Assembly (NCBI RefSeq): GCF_002736205.1
Contig: NZ_CP024091.1
Coordinates: 3,717,555-3,781,554 of the forward strand
DNA: 64,000 bases
Origin: Pedobacter ginsengisoli
Lineage (GTDB): Bacteria; Bacteroidota; Bacteroidia; Sphingobacteriales; Sphingobacteriaceae
Reading direction: 5' to 3'
Made by a program: the position numbers and the translations under genes. Positions 56,775-64,000 of this stretch are shown here, piece by piece. Position 1 is the first letter of the stretch; every line of letters starts with the position of its first letter. The notes under the pieces are model-generated. The model searched no databases, had not been told where the DNA came from, and saw nothing but the letters and a program-made list of their open reading frames with translations.

Positions 56775-58403
56775 ATGAATCATCTTGACATCGCCGATTA
56801 TGTAGTTTTCTTTGTTTATTTTATTGCTATAGCCGGCTATGGCTATTACATTTATCATAAGAAAAAAACTACCTCCAATAGTGCGAAGGATTTTTTCCTG
56901 GCAGAGGGTTCCCTAACCTGGTGGGCTATCGGAGCATCACTGATTGCCTCAAATATTTCTGCAGAGCATTTCATTGGGATGTCAGGATCCGGTTTTGCAC
57001 TAGGCCTTGCCATTGCTTCGTATGAATGGATGGCAGCTGCAACATTGATCATTGTGGCCATTTTTATCATCCCGGTATACCTGAAGAACAAGATCTTTAC
57101 CATGCCACAATTCTTGTCTAAGCGGTATAATGATCAAGTAAGCACCATTATGGCTGTATTCTGGTTATTGGTTTATGTTTTTGTGAATCTTACTTCTATC
57201 ATTTACCTGGGTGCCTTAGCCATCTCATCCATATCACCTATCAGTTTCGAGTGGAGTATAGTAGGACTAAGCATCTTTTCCATGGTGGTTACTTTAGGGG
57301 GCATGAAAGTTATTGGCTATACAGATGTAATCCAGGTACTGGTGCTGATTTTTGGCGGCCTGATTACCACTTATCTTGCCCTTTCTTTACTTTCTAGGGA
57401 ATATGGATTTGGTGAGGATATTTTTAAGGGCCTCTCTATCCTAAGAAAGGAGGCGCCAGATCATTTTCATATGATATTTAGCCCCTCTGATAAATACTAT
57501 AAGGAACTGCCGGGTTTGTCTGTATTAATTGGCGGTATGTTAATCAACAATCTGGCATACTGGGGCTGTAACCAGTACATCGTACAGCGCGCACTAGGTG
57601 CTGATTTAAATACGGCACGTAAGGGCATTTTGTTTGCAGCGTTTTTAAAACTTTTAGTGCCCATAATTGCTGTACTTCCGGGAATTGTAATGTATGTACT
57701 TCATAATAAAGGTTTATTTATTAAAGAAATGTCCGATGCTGGCGTATTGAAACCCGATCATGCCTATCCAACCTTAATGAACCTATTACCGGCAGGTTTA
57801 AAAGGTGTCGCATTCGCCGCCCTTACGGCTGCTATTGTTGCTTCATTGGCGGGTAAAGCAAATAGTATATCCACAATTTTTTCACTTGACATTTATAAAA
57901 AATACTTCAACAAAACAGCCTCTGATAAGAAGATGGTTAATGTTGGCCGATGGGCCGTAGTGATTTCTATGCTTATTGCGGCTATTGTAACACCATCCTT
58001 AAAATCACTTGATCAGGCTTACCAATTTATCCAGGAATATGTAGGCTTTATTTCACCAGGAGTACTGGCCATATTCTTGCTGGGTTTTTATTGGAAACGC
58101 ACAACAACTGCGGCAGCGATGACAGGAGCATTGATCACAATTCCGCTTTCAACTGTGTTAAAGTTTTTGCCAGTCTGGACAAATGGGGCATTCCCCGACT
58201 ATCCTTTTCTTGACAGAATGGCTATTGATTTTGTAGTTATTGTGATCCTGATGGTTGTAATTAGTTTGAGTAAACCTCAAAAAGTAGCTACTGAAGATGA
58301 AATTGAAGTGGACACCTCTATGTTTAAAATCAGCACTAGTTTTGCCATAGGTTCTATTCTTATTATGGGCATACTTACTGCTTTATATACTGTGTTTTGG
58401 TAA
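56775..58403 (+). CDS. Sodium/solute symporter (SSS family), probable inositol or sugar transporter
   Basis: 542 aa, about 14 TM helices; the SSS signature appears in FFLAEGSLTWWAIGASLIAS and NISAEHFIGMSGSGF, then AALTAAIVASLAGKANS and the EYVGFISPGVLAIFLLG segment. The same arrangement is used by SGLT-type sugar and inositol symporters. The MIOX gene follows after 37 bp, which supports myo-inositol as substrate (inference from context). Confidence 0.9.
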   Translation: MNHLDIADYVVFFVYFIAIAGYGYYIYHKKKTTSNSAKDFFLAEGSLTWWAIGASLIASNISAEHFIGMSGSGFALGLAIASYEWMAAATLIIVAIFIIPVYLKNKIFTMPQFLSKRYNDQVSTIMAVFWLLVYVFVNLTSIIYLGALAISSISPISFEWSIVGLSIFSMVVTLGGMKVIGYTDVIQVLVLIFGGLITTYLALSLLSREYGFGEDIFKGLSILRKEAPDHFHMIFSPSDKYYKELPGLSVLIGGMLINNLAYWGCNQYIVQRALGADLNTARKGILFAAFLKLLVPIIAVLPGIVMYVLHNKGLFIKEMSDAGVLKPDHAYPTLMNLLPAGLKGVAFAALTAAIVASLAGKANSISTIFSLDIYKKYFNKTASDKKMVNVGRWAVVISMLIAAIVTPSLKSLDQAYQFIQEYVGFISPGVLAIFLLGFYWKRTTTAAAMTGALITIPLSTVLKFLPVWTNGAFPDYPFLDRMAIDFVVIVILMVVISLSKPQKVATEDEIEVDTSMFKISTSFAIGSILIMGILTALYTVFW

Positions 58404-58440
58404 CAAATAAATAATTAATTAACTATAAAAAATAAGCATT

Positions 58441-59313
58441 ATGAAAGAGTCAAGAAAAGAGGAACTATCTCCATTGTCTAGTCTCGATGTGTGGGAGGAC
58501 GATGTACTAAAAAGATACCCGGAACCCGGTGTACCTGAAAAAAAGAAAGAAGAGTTCAGAAACTATGATAGTCCTGAAAACGATTCTGTTCGCGAGTTCT
58601 ATCGTTTAAACCACAAGTACCAAACCTATGGGAATGTGCTTGCAAAAAAAGCCAACTTTTTACAGTTTGATAAAAAAGAAATGCCCTGGTGGGCTGCAAT
58701 GGAATATCTGAATACTCTGGTTGACGACTCAGATCCTGACACATCTTTAGATCAGCTGCAGCATTTGTTACAAACTGCCGAGGCCATTAGGGCCGATGGA
58801 CATCCGGATTGGTTTGTTCTAACCGGTTTTATACATGACCTGGGCAAGGTGCTTTGCCTTTTTGGAGAACCTCAGTGGAATGTTGTTGGCGATTCATTTC
58901 CTGTAGGCTGTAAGTTTTCGGACAAAATTGTATATCCCGATTTCTTTTCAGACAACCCGGACAATACTGATGAACGGTATAACACAAAGTATGGGGTATA
59001 TACACATCAGTGCGGATTAGATAATGTACACATGTCATGGGGGCACGATGAATACCTATATCACATCACAAAAGATTACCTGCCTGAACAAGCTTTGTAC
59101 ATGATTCGTTACCACTCATTTTACTCGCAACATCGTGAGCATGCTTATGATCATTTACTAAATGCCCATGATCAGGAAATGTTTAAATGGGTAGATAAGT
59201 TTAATCCTTATGATTTATACTCAAAAAGTCCTAAACCGCCGGTTGTATCAGAGCTAAAGCCATATTACGAAGATCTGATTGCAAAATACTTACCAGCAAC
59301 AGTTAAGCTTTAA
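58441..59313 (+). CDS. Inositol oxygenase (myo-inositol to D-glucuronate)
   Basis: 290 aa HD-domain-like di-iron oxygenase. All six iron ligands of characterised MIOX proteins can be matched: H121 ([11 protein letters not shown]), H132-D133 (FIHDLGK), H202 (SWGHDEYLY), H225 ([10 protein letters not shown]) and D258 ([10 protein letters not shown]). The substrate loop region [14 protein letters not shown] is conserved. It turns myo-inositol plus O2 into glucuronate. Probably expressed with the SSS symporter under the LacI regulator. Downstream glucuronate genes are not in this window. A strong terminator follows. Confidence 0.94.
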   Translation: MKESRKEELSPLSSLDVWEDDVLKRYPEPGVPEKKKEEFRNYDSPENDSVREFYRLNHKYQTYGNVLAKKANFLQFDKKEMPWWAAMEYLNTLVDDSDPDTSLDQLQHLLQTAEAIRADGHPDWFVLTGFIHDLGKVLCLFGEPQWNVVGDSFPVGCKFSDKIVYPDFFSDNPDNTDERYNTKYGVYTHQCGLDNVHMSWGHDEYLYHITKDYLPEQALYMIRYHSFYSQHREHAYDHLLNAHDQEMFKWVDKFNPYDLYSKSPKPPVVSELKPYYEDLIAKYLPATVKL

Positions 59314-59336
59314 ATACCAGCCAATAAGTTTGTTTA

Positions 59337-59377
59337 AAAGCAAGGGCCTTTGAATTCTCAAAGGCCCTTGCTTTTTC
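59337..59377 (+). terminator. Strong terminator after the inositol oxygenase gene
   Basis: AAAGCAAGGGCCTTTGA pairs with TCAAAGGCCCTTGCTTT around the loop ATTC, followed by a T-rich run. It lies 24 bp after the stop and contains an in-frame upstream ATG (59350) of the next reading frame, so that ATG is unlikely to be used. Confidence 0.93.
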
Positions 59378-59466
59378 TTCTCAAGTCGTATTCACCTCTT
59401 TTAAAAAATATTGTGTATCAGTATCTTTATAAGAAATTAACTCATCTTAACCAGATACTGAAACTT

Positions 59467-62292
59467 ATGAAAACCAAAGCCGTTCATATTATAACAAGTA
59501 TTTTTATTTGTGTTCTGCTCAACATTTTCAACATTTCATTAAGCTTCTCCCAGGAATCCTCCAGACAAAATCTGAATCAAATCATTACAAAGCTTAATAC
59601 GCAAAACGATAGCCTTTCAATCGAGAAACTTTATCTCCAAACCGATAAACCTTCGTATTTGGCCGGAGATACGCTTTGGTTCAAAGGTTATTTACTGAAC
59701 GCATCATTTCTAACCTATTCGGATAAAAGCGGGATACTTTATGTGGAGCTTTCAAACGACAGCAGCCGTCTTATTCAACGAATCATGGTATCTGTATACA
59801 GTGGCCTGGCATCAGGCTATGTGGCATTAGATCAGGATTTGATGCCAGGGGGATATACATTAACTGGCTATACTAATTGGATGAGAAATTTTGGAGAGAG
59901 CTACCTGTTCAAAAAACATTTTTATGTTGGTGCTGATGCAGGATCAGAATGGCTGGTCAATTATAATACACAATTAATAAAAGATAGCGACAGAGACAAA
60001 ATTGAAATTGGCCTAAAGATTAATCATTTTGACAAAGCTCCTGTTGGGTTAAGAGAAATGCAGATAAGTGTAACTGATGGCAAAAAAACCTGGTTTAAAA
60101 ATAAAGTGGAAACAAATTTAGAAGGCCTTTTAAAATTAAATTTTGGCCTGCCAGAGAAAACATCTGCAAAAAATATCTCGCTCGGTATAGAGGATCTACG
60201 AAAAAGCCAGGGTAATCGTAAGTTTTTAATTCCCATTGTACTTAACCGACCAGAAAAAATCGATTTACAATTTATGCCAGAGGGCGGGAAACTGGTTTCA
60301 GGTCAACCAACTAACATTGCATTTAAGGCTTTAAACGAAGATGGTTATGGCGCCAATGTATCTGGCAAAATTTATAACAGCAAGCAACAGGAAATTACTT
60401 CTTTTACCACCGTCCATGCCGGGATAGGAACCTTTAGCTTGGTACCCGAAAGTGCAGAAGTTTATACTGCCAGAATACCATTGCCAGGTGGAAAATATCA
60501 AACCTATCAACTTCAATCTGTTGAAAGCACTGGCATCACCTTAAATGTTACCAACCAATTTAAAAGTGATTCCTGCAGAATAACACTTACACCTACAGCA
60601 GATATAGTAACAGCCGATAAAACTTATTACCTAATAGGCATGGCCAGAAATTTAGTTTGCTGGGGTGCATTGGTTAAATTTAGTAAAGGCCAGCTCCAGT
60701 TTGTTTTAAGTAAACAGAATTTTCCAAGTGGTATAGTCCGTCTTATTTTAATGAACGAAAACAAAACAGCACTTAACGAGCGTATGTTTTATAATGACCG
60801 TGGAGACAATTTAAATATCCAATTGGAATCAAATAAAACCGATTACCAACAAAGGGACAGTATTTCTCTAAATGTTAAAGTAAGTGACTATGCCGGCAAG
60901 CCTGTACAAGGTAGCTTCTCGTTAGCTGTTACAGATAACGGGCAAGTTAAAATAGACAGCAATAGAGCATATTCAATTGTAAGCCACATGCTTTTAACCT
61001 CAGACCTAAAAGGCAATATAGAAATTCCAGGGTATTATGATGACGCTGCAACACACCCTCAGAAATGGCAGCACCTTAATCAGTTATTATTGGCACAGGG
61101 ATGGGCAGGTTACGACTGGACTGAGGCTTTTAAACCTGCCAAACAACTTACATATACCAATGAAGAAGAGTTTTTAATAAAAGGGAAAGTTACCAATGCC
61201 TTCAACAAACCGGTTGCAAAGTCCGCAATTACATTATTTTCAAAAAAGCCTTTGCTTGTGCTGGAAAGCATGACTAACGAAGGTGGAGATTTCATTTTTA
61301 AAGGAATTTCACCAATTGATACTCCTTCCTTTTTTATCAGTGCTAAAAATAAAAGAGGGAAAAGCTTTAATGTAGGCATTGAAATGGAAGAGTTTAAACC
61401 TCCTGTTTTCTCAACGGCTAACAACCGTATTATACCATGGTTTGTAAACATAGACACCAATACCTACCAAACAGTAAATAACAGGGTAGCTTTAAAGAAA
61501 GAGCAATTGCGAGTTACCGGAGGTAATTTACTTAAAGAGGTAGTTATTAATGCAAAAAAGATCATTAAGGGCTCTAAAAATTTAAATGGTCCTGGTGGTG
61601 CAGATGTTATTATTGATGAGGAACAATTAAGAAAAGCTGGTAAAACCACTCTTGGCGATCTCCTGAGTAAGAATGTTAAAGGCTTCGGTACAAAATTTAG
61701 TAAAACCGGACAAATTTATTATAGCGTGTACACTATGTCTGTTCATCTTATCATCGATGGAGTAAATACTGATTTCTTCATTTCTGAGGAAACATCTGCC
61801 TATCAGTACCTAAAAGATATTTTTGACTATTATGATGCAGAAGAAATTAAGGGGATTGAGGTAATGGTTAGTGGAAAATACCAAATGAGATATACAAGTG
61901 CCTTTCTAGACCCACTGGCCGTACCCTGGGACCATGCTTTTATTGAGGTAACGACACGAGGAGGAAAAGGCCCTTTCTTAAAAAAAAGTATTGGCACCTA
62001 CCTATATAAACCAATGCCTTTCATCACTCCAAAGGAATTTTATAGCCCAAAGTATACAGCAGGTAGTGTTGCTGATATGTCTGATATACGTTCAACTATT
62101 TATTGGGCACCAAACATAATCACTGACAAAGAAGGAAAAGCAACAATTAATTTCTATGCTGCTGATAATCCTGGCGCTTACACAATGATTATGGAAGGAG
62201 TAGACTTACAGGGGCATTTGGGCGTAAAAAGCAAACAACTCATCATTAAAAAATGTTCCAATTGTGCTCCCCATCTAAAGCAAGATAAATAA
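59467..62292 (+). CDS. Large MG2/carboxypeptidase-regulatory protein with a barrel-less TonB plug domain
   Basis: 941 aa from ATG 59467 (MKTKAVHIITSIFICVLLNI), chosen over 59350 because a terminator covers that site. Signal peptide to ~30 (SLSFSQ). An alpha-2-macroglobulin MG2-type domain (KLYLQTDKPSYLAGDTLWF), several Ig-like domains, a CarboxypepD_reg domain (FLIKGKVTNAFNKPVAKSA), then a plug-like segment (LKEVVINAKK ... LRKAGKTTLGDLLSKNVKG) and a final Ig-like domain (ATINFYAADNPGAY). No beta-barrel follows the plug. Bacteroidetes-specific architecture; periplasmic or outer-membrane-associated, role unproven. Confidence 0.85.
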   Translation: MKTKAVHIITSIFICVLLNIFNISLSFSQESSRQNLNQIITKLNTQNDSLSIEKLYLQTDKPSYLAGDTLWFKGYLLNASFLTYSDKSGILYVELSNDSSRLIQRIMVSVYSGLASGYVALDQDLMPGGYTLTGYTNWMRNFGESYLFKKHFYVGADAGSEWLVNYNTQLIKDSDRDKIEIGLKINHFDKAPVGLREMQISVTDGKKTWFKNKVETNLEGLLKLNFGLPEKTSAKNISLGIEDLRKSQGNRKFLIPIVLNRPEKIDLQFMPEGGKLVSGQPTNIAFKALNEDGYGANVSGKIYNSKQQEITSFTTVHAGIGTFSLVPESAEVYTARIPLPGGKYQTYQLQSVESTGITLNVTNQFKSDSCRITLTPTADIVTADKTYYLIGMARNLVCWGALVKFSKGQLQFVLSKQNFPSGIVRLILMNENKTALNERMFYNDRGDNLNIQLESNKTDYQQRDSISLNVKVSDYAGKPVQGSFSLAVTDNGQVKIDSNRAYSIVSHMLLTSDLKGNIEIPGYYDDAATHPQKWQHLNQLLLAQGWAGYDWTEAFKPAKQLTYTNEEEFLIKGKVTNAFNKPVAKSAITLFSKKPLLVLESMTNEGGDFIFKGISPIDTPSFFISAKNKRGKSFNVGIEMEEFKPPVFSTANNRIIPWFVNIDTNTYQTVNNRVALKKEQLRVTGGNLLKEVVINAKKIIKGSKNLNGPGGADVIIDEEQLRKAGKTTLGDLLSKNVKGFGTKFSKTGQIYYSVYTMSVHLIIDGVNTDFFISEETSAYQYLKDIFDYYDAEEIKGIEVMVSGKYQMRYTSAFLDPLAVPWDHAFIEVTTRGGKGPFLKKSIGTYLYKPMPFITPKEFYSPKYTAGSVADMSDIRSTIYWAPNIITDKEGKATINFYAADNPGAYTMIMEGVDLQGHLGVKSKQLIIKKCSNCAPHLKQDK

Positions 62293-62300
62293 TGCTGTAC

Positions 62301-62336
62301 AAAAAAGCCCATTTCAATTAAGAAATAGGCTTTTAA
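62301..62336 (+). terminator. Terminator after the plug-domain gene
   Basis: AAAAGCC-C-ATTTC pairs with GAAAT-A-GGCTTTT (one internal mismatch), loop AATTAA, 9 bp after the stop and just before the tRNA-Asn remnant. Confidence 0.65.
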
Positions 62337-62343
62337 AATTCTG

Positions 62344-62386
62344 CTCCTTCTGCTGGGCTCGAACCAGCGACCCTCTGATTAACAGA
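62344..62386 (-). tRNA. tRNA-Asn 3' half (remnant; attachment-site copy)
   Basis: On the minus strand the anticodon loop CTGTTAA (anticodon GTT), the 3' side of the anticodon stem TCAGA, a complete T arm (GCTGG-TTCGAGC-CCAGC) and the acceptor 3' strand AGAAGGA with discriminator G are present. The 5' half is absent: upstream of the loop the sequence changes to CCTCCG, so no D arm or 5' acceptor strand exists. This is the typical product of an element that integrated into tRNA-Asn; the intact gene would be at the other end of the element. Confidence 0.8.
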
Positions 62387-62804
62387 CGGAGGCTTTCGAG
62401 CCTTAAAAACATATATATCAACAACTTACAACCACATCAAAAATTTGAGTGACGAATGAGTTGCGGTTTTAATTTCTAATACTAATATACACAATATGCA
62501 ATAAAATTCAAAAATCTTCCATTAGATTGAGGAGGTCATGAGCGGTGTAAGCTCCAACTTTGGGCTTAGTCCCTTAGCCAGATCCCTCAGTGATATGCAA
62601 TTGTAACTGAAGGCGAAGGACGGAGCGGCGCTGTTACAAAAAATCCATCGTCACAGAATCTTTTATACTTGGACTGGCCTTGAAATACCACTCCTCGTCT
62701 GTGATTGATTCTGTAAAGCATCGCCCGGGATATTCAAAATTTCTTAATTTCTTCATTTTCAATTTAGGTGTATTCAATTTGTGATTTTTTTTGGATAAAA
62801 ATTA
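62387..62804. other. Element-edge region with inverted repeats and no large gene
   Basis: 417 bp between the tRNA remnant and the nuclease-like gene. It holds TTGTAAC / GTTACAA (62601-62607, 62633-62639) and ACAGAATC / GATTCTGT (62653-62660, 62707-62714) inverted repeats and a short GC-richer stretch (62587-62740). The small ORF at 62587-62721 is listed separately. No integrase is visible here. Confidence 0.5.
62587..62721 (-). CDS. Possible 44-residue ORF at the element edge
   Basis: ATG to TGA, 44 codons (starts MLYRINHRRG, middle FCDDGFFVTAPLRPSPSVT). No ribosome-binding site, but this phylum rarely has one. Overlapping frames also read through for some length. No family recognised with certainty; it may simply reflect a conserved DNA feature of the element rather than a protein. 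Confidence 0.2.
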   Translation of the reverse strand: MLYRINHRRGVVFQGQSKYKRFCDDGFFVTAPLRPSPSVTIAYH

Positions 62805-64000
62805 TCAGGCTAAAGGGTCGGCCTGTCGAGGGTTCTTGTCCTCACTCACTTGTTTACCGATATGCGTAAAAAGTTCGGGAAGATCAGGTTTATAGTTACT
62901 AATGAGAAAATCCGCATAAGATATCATTGCCTGGTTCATATTCTCTTTCGCTTTATCAAGTGACTGTGCAACTCCTTTTACCGGCATTTTTACTTTGATA
63001 AATTGATGATAAGCCCGGAGACTTTCCTCGAGAAAAACTTTTTTGCCTTTAAACATGTCACTGAAATTGATCAGCGTGTCCATATCCAGTATGCTGAGTG
63101 GTTTAATCTGATACAGCCTTCCAGAAAGTCCGCTGCGTTCATTCAATGCTTCCTGAAACCATTCATTGAAAATGTGGTTCATTCCTGGTGTATTGAGTGC
63201 CCTTTCAGTGGTCAGCAGAATAGGATAGATCTCAAGTTTCCTTTGATCGGCAAGGTCGTCAAAGGGAATCTTTTTGCTTTCATTGAGCAGAATCTCAATA
63301 CGGTCTACCAGTTGCAGGATGCCAATGTTCTTCTTATTTCCAGGCTTTTGGTAGAATTTTTTCTTCAGCTCATCTTCAATGACCTGATAATCGAAGCTTT
63401 GTTTGATCTCCCCAGGCAGTATGCTTCCTTTTATTTCAAAAAGGAAAACCTTATTGTTGTTTCTGATGTAATAGTCTGGTTCCTGGTTGATCTTAAACCT
63501 GTTTTTAATCTCTTCCCCGCTCAACTGGTAATAGCCGCTGTCTGCGAAAATTTCACTCAGCAGTGTATAGGACAGGTATTTTTCAATAAATTCACTGGTG
63601 TAAAAGCTAAAGAAATTGTCATAACGCGAATGCAGGTGCTGGTTACTTGCCGCAATATCTTTTAATTCAAAAAACATAGAACTGTGCACCCGGTTAATGG
63701 TCAATATAGTATCGCAGACCAAAAAGCGGTTTGGCTCAGTTTCGTAGAGTGGCCTGGATCGGACATGTAAAAAATCTGGTATTACAGGATATCCTTCCGT
63801 ACCGCTTAAGGCCAGCCGTCTAATGAACTGGCTTCGCCGCTCATAATCGGGATTGTCCTGCAACAGAAAGTAGTAGAGTCCTGAACCATCGCCTTTAGTC
63901 AGCGGTCCAGAACAGATCGGGAGGATCAATCGGAAATATTCCTGCCAGTTACTCACACCATACTGTTGCAGAAAAAGCTCGACCAGCTGTTGATGTCCGT
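62805..64000 (-). CDS. PD-(D/E)XK-nuclease-like protein of unknown function (5' end outside window)
   Basis: The open frame runs off the right edge: upstream of the in-frame GTG at 63956 it continues as HQQLVELFLQQYGV, so the real start is outside. At least 397 residues are visible. A restriction-endonuclease-like active site appears as P160-D161 ... E174-IK-176 (numbering from the GTG; EPDYYIRNNNKVFLFEIKG), preceded by helices. The C-terminal ~200 residues are helical (LTTERALNTPGMNHIFNEW; KAYHQFIKVKMP-like segments) with no known domain. I do not recognise the family. Position beside the tRNA-Asn attachment remnant marks it as element cargo, perhaps defence- or element-related. Confidence 0.6.
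   Translation of the reverse strand, partial: GHQQLVELFLQQYGVSNWQEYFRLILPICSGPLTKGDGSGLYYFLLQDNPDYERRSQFIRRLALSGTEGYPVIPDFLHVRSRPLYETEPNRFLVCDTILTINRVHSSMFFELKDIAASNQHLHSRYDNFFSFYTSEFIEKYLSYTLLSEIFADSGYYQLSGEEIKNRFKINQEPDYYIRNNNKVFLFEIKGSILPGEIKQSFDYQVIEDELKKKFYQKPGNKKNIGILQLVDRIEILLNESKKIPFDDLADQRKLEIYPILLTTERALNTPGMNHIFNEWFQEALNERSGLSGRLYQIKPLSILDMDTLINFSDMFKGKKVFLEESLRAYHQFIKVKMPVKGVAQSLDKAKENMNQAMISYADFLISNYKPDLPELFTHIGKQVSEDKNPRQADPLA

Noticed and set aside
59350..59466. Upstream start of the plug-domain gene
   Set aside because: ATG 59350 lies inside the terminator of the previous gene; a signal peptide begins at 59467.
62344..62386. Complete tRNA gene
   Set aside because: No D arm or 5' acceptor strand; the 5' side of the anticodon stem does not pair.
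63003..63665. 220-codon open frame on the plus strand inside the nuclease-like gene
   Set aside because: Antisense shadow of the gene at 62805-64000; the minus frame has the better protein-like composition and a recognisable motif, and runs on beyond the edge.

Overview
The window looks like a chromosomal segment of a Sphingobacteriaceae-type Bacteroidetes, most like Pedobacter. This is inferred from the low GC, SusC/SusD with an ECF sigma and FecR, promoters of the TTTG / TAnnTTTG type, almost no Shine-Dalgarno sequences, and Bacteroidetes-restricted families (BT_3928-type DoxX, DUF1599, 6-bladed beta-propeller proteins, plug-only carboxypeptidase-regulatory proteins). No database search was possible; all family names come from reading the protein sequences.

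Layout. 1-12.2 kb is mostly housekeeping: the end of asd, a PBP4-type carboxypeptidase, a GH20 hexosaminidase, truA, DoxX, an M28 peptidase, then a leftward block (DUF1599, BT_3928-like, a DppB-type permease, aroK) divergent from folP-cdaA (folate and c-di-AMP). 12.4-16.3 kb is a small glycan cluster: a FecR-like protein without its sigma-binding domain, a DUF4185-like propeller and a GH30 hydrolase. 16.3-24.3 kb carries a bacilliredoxin, a lipoprotein, a TPR histidine kinase with a NarL-type regulator, and an outer-membrane barrel protein with a beta-propeller partner. 24.3-26.5 kb is a small accessory insert (excisionase-like HTH protein plus Fic protein) with a phased operator-like array. 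26.5-47.6 kb is again largely core: ahcY, MscS channel, pdxJ, gcvP, yceI, recJ, lptB, a GH3-family protein, CBS protein, M13 peptidase, phosphoesterase, sterol desaturase, hydrolase, and a frameshifted FMN reductase next to a pirin. 48.6-55.5 kb is a sigma/FecR/SusC/SusD nutrient-uptake locus. 55.5-59.3 kb is a probable inositol-use locus (LacI regulator, SSS symporter, myo-inositol oxygenase). 59.4-62.3 kb holds a large MG2/plug-domain protein.

The right end (from about 62.39 kb) is probably the edge of an integrated mobile element. A 3' half of a tRNA-Asn gene lies on the minus strand without its 5' half, oriented so that the element lies to the right. Beyond it come a 417-bp stretch with inverted repeats and a 44-codon ORF, then an unrecognised PD-(D/E)XK-nuclease-like gene that runs off the window.

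The strongest candidates for something new are the five-copy TTGTNTATCA array (spacings 40/30/40/30 bp) in front of the Fic gene and the unidentified nuclease-like gene in the tRNA-Asn-linked element.
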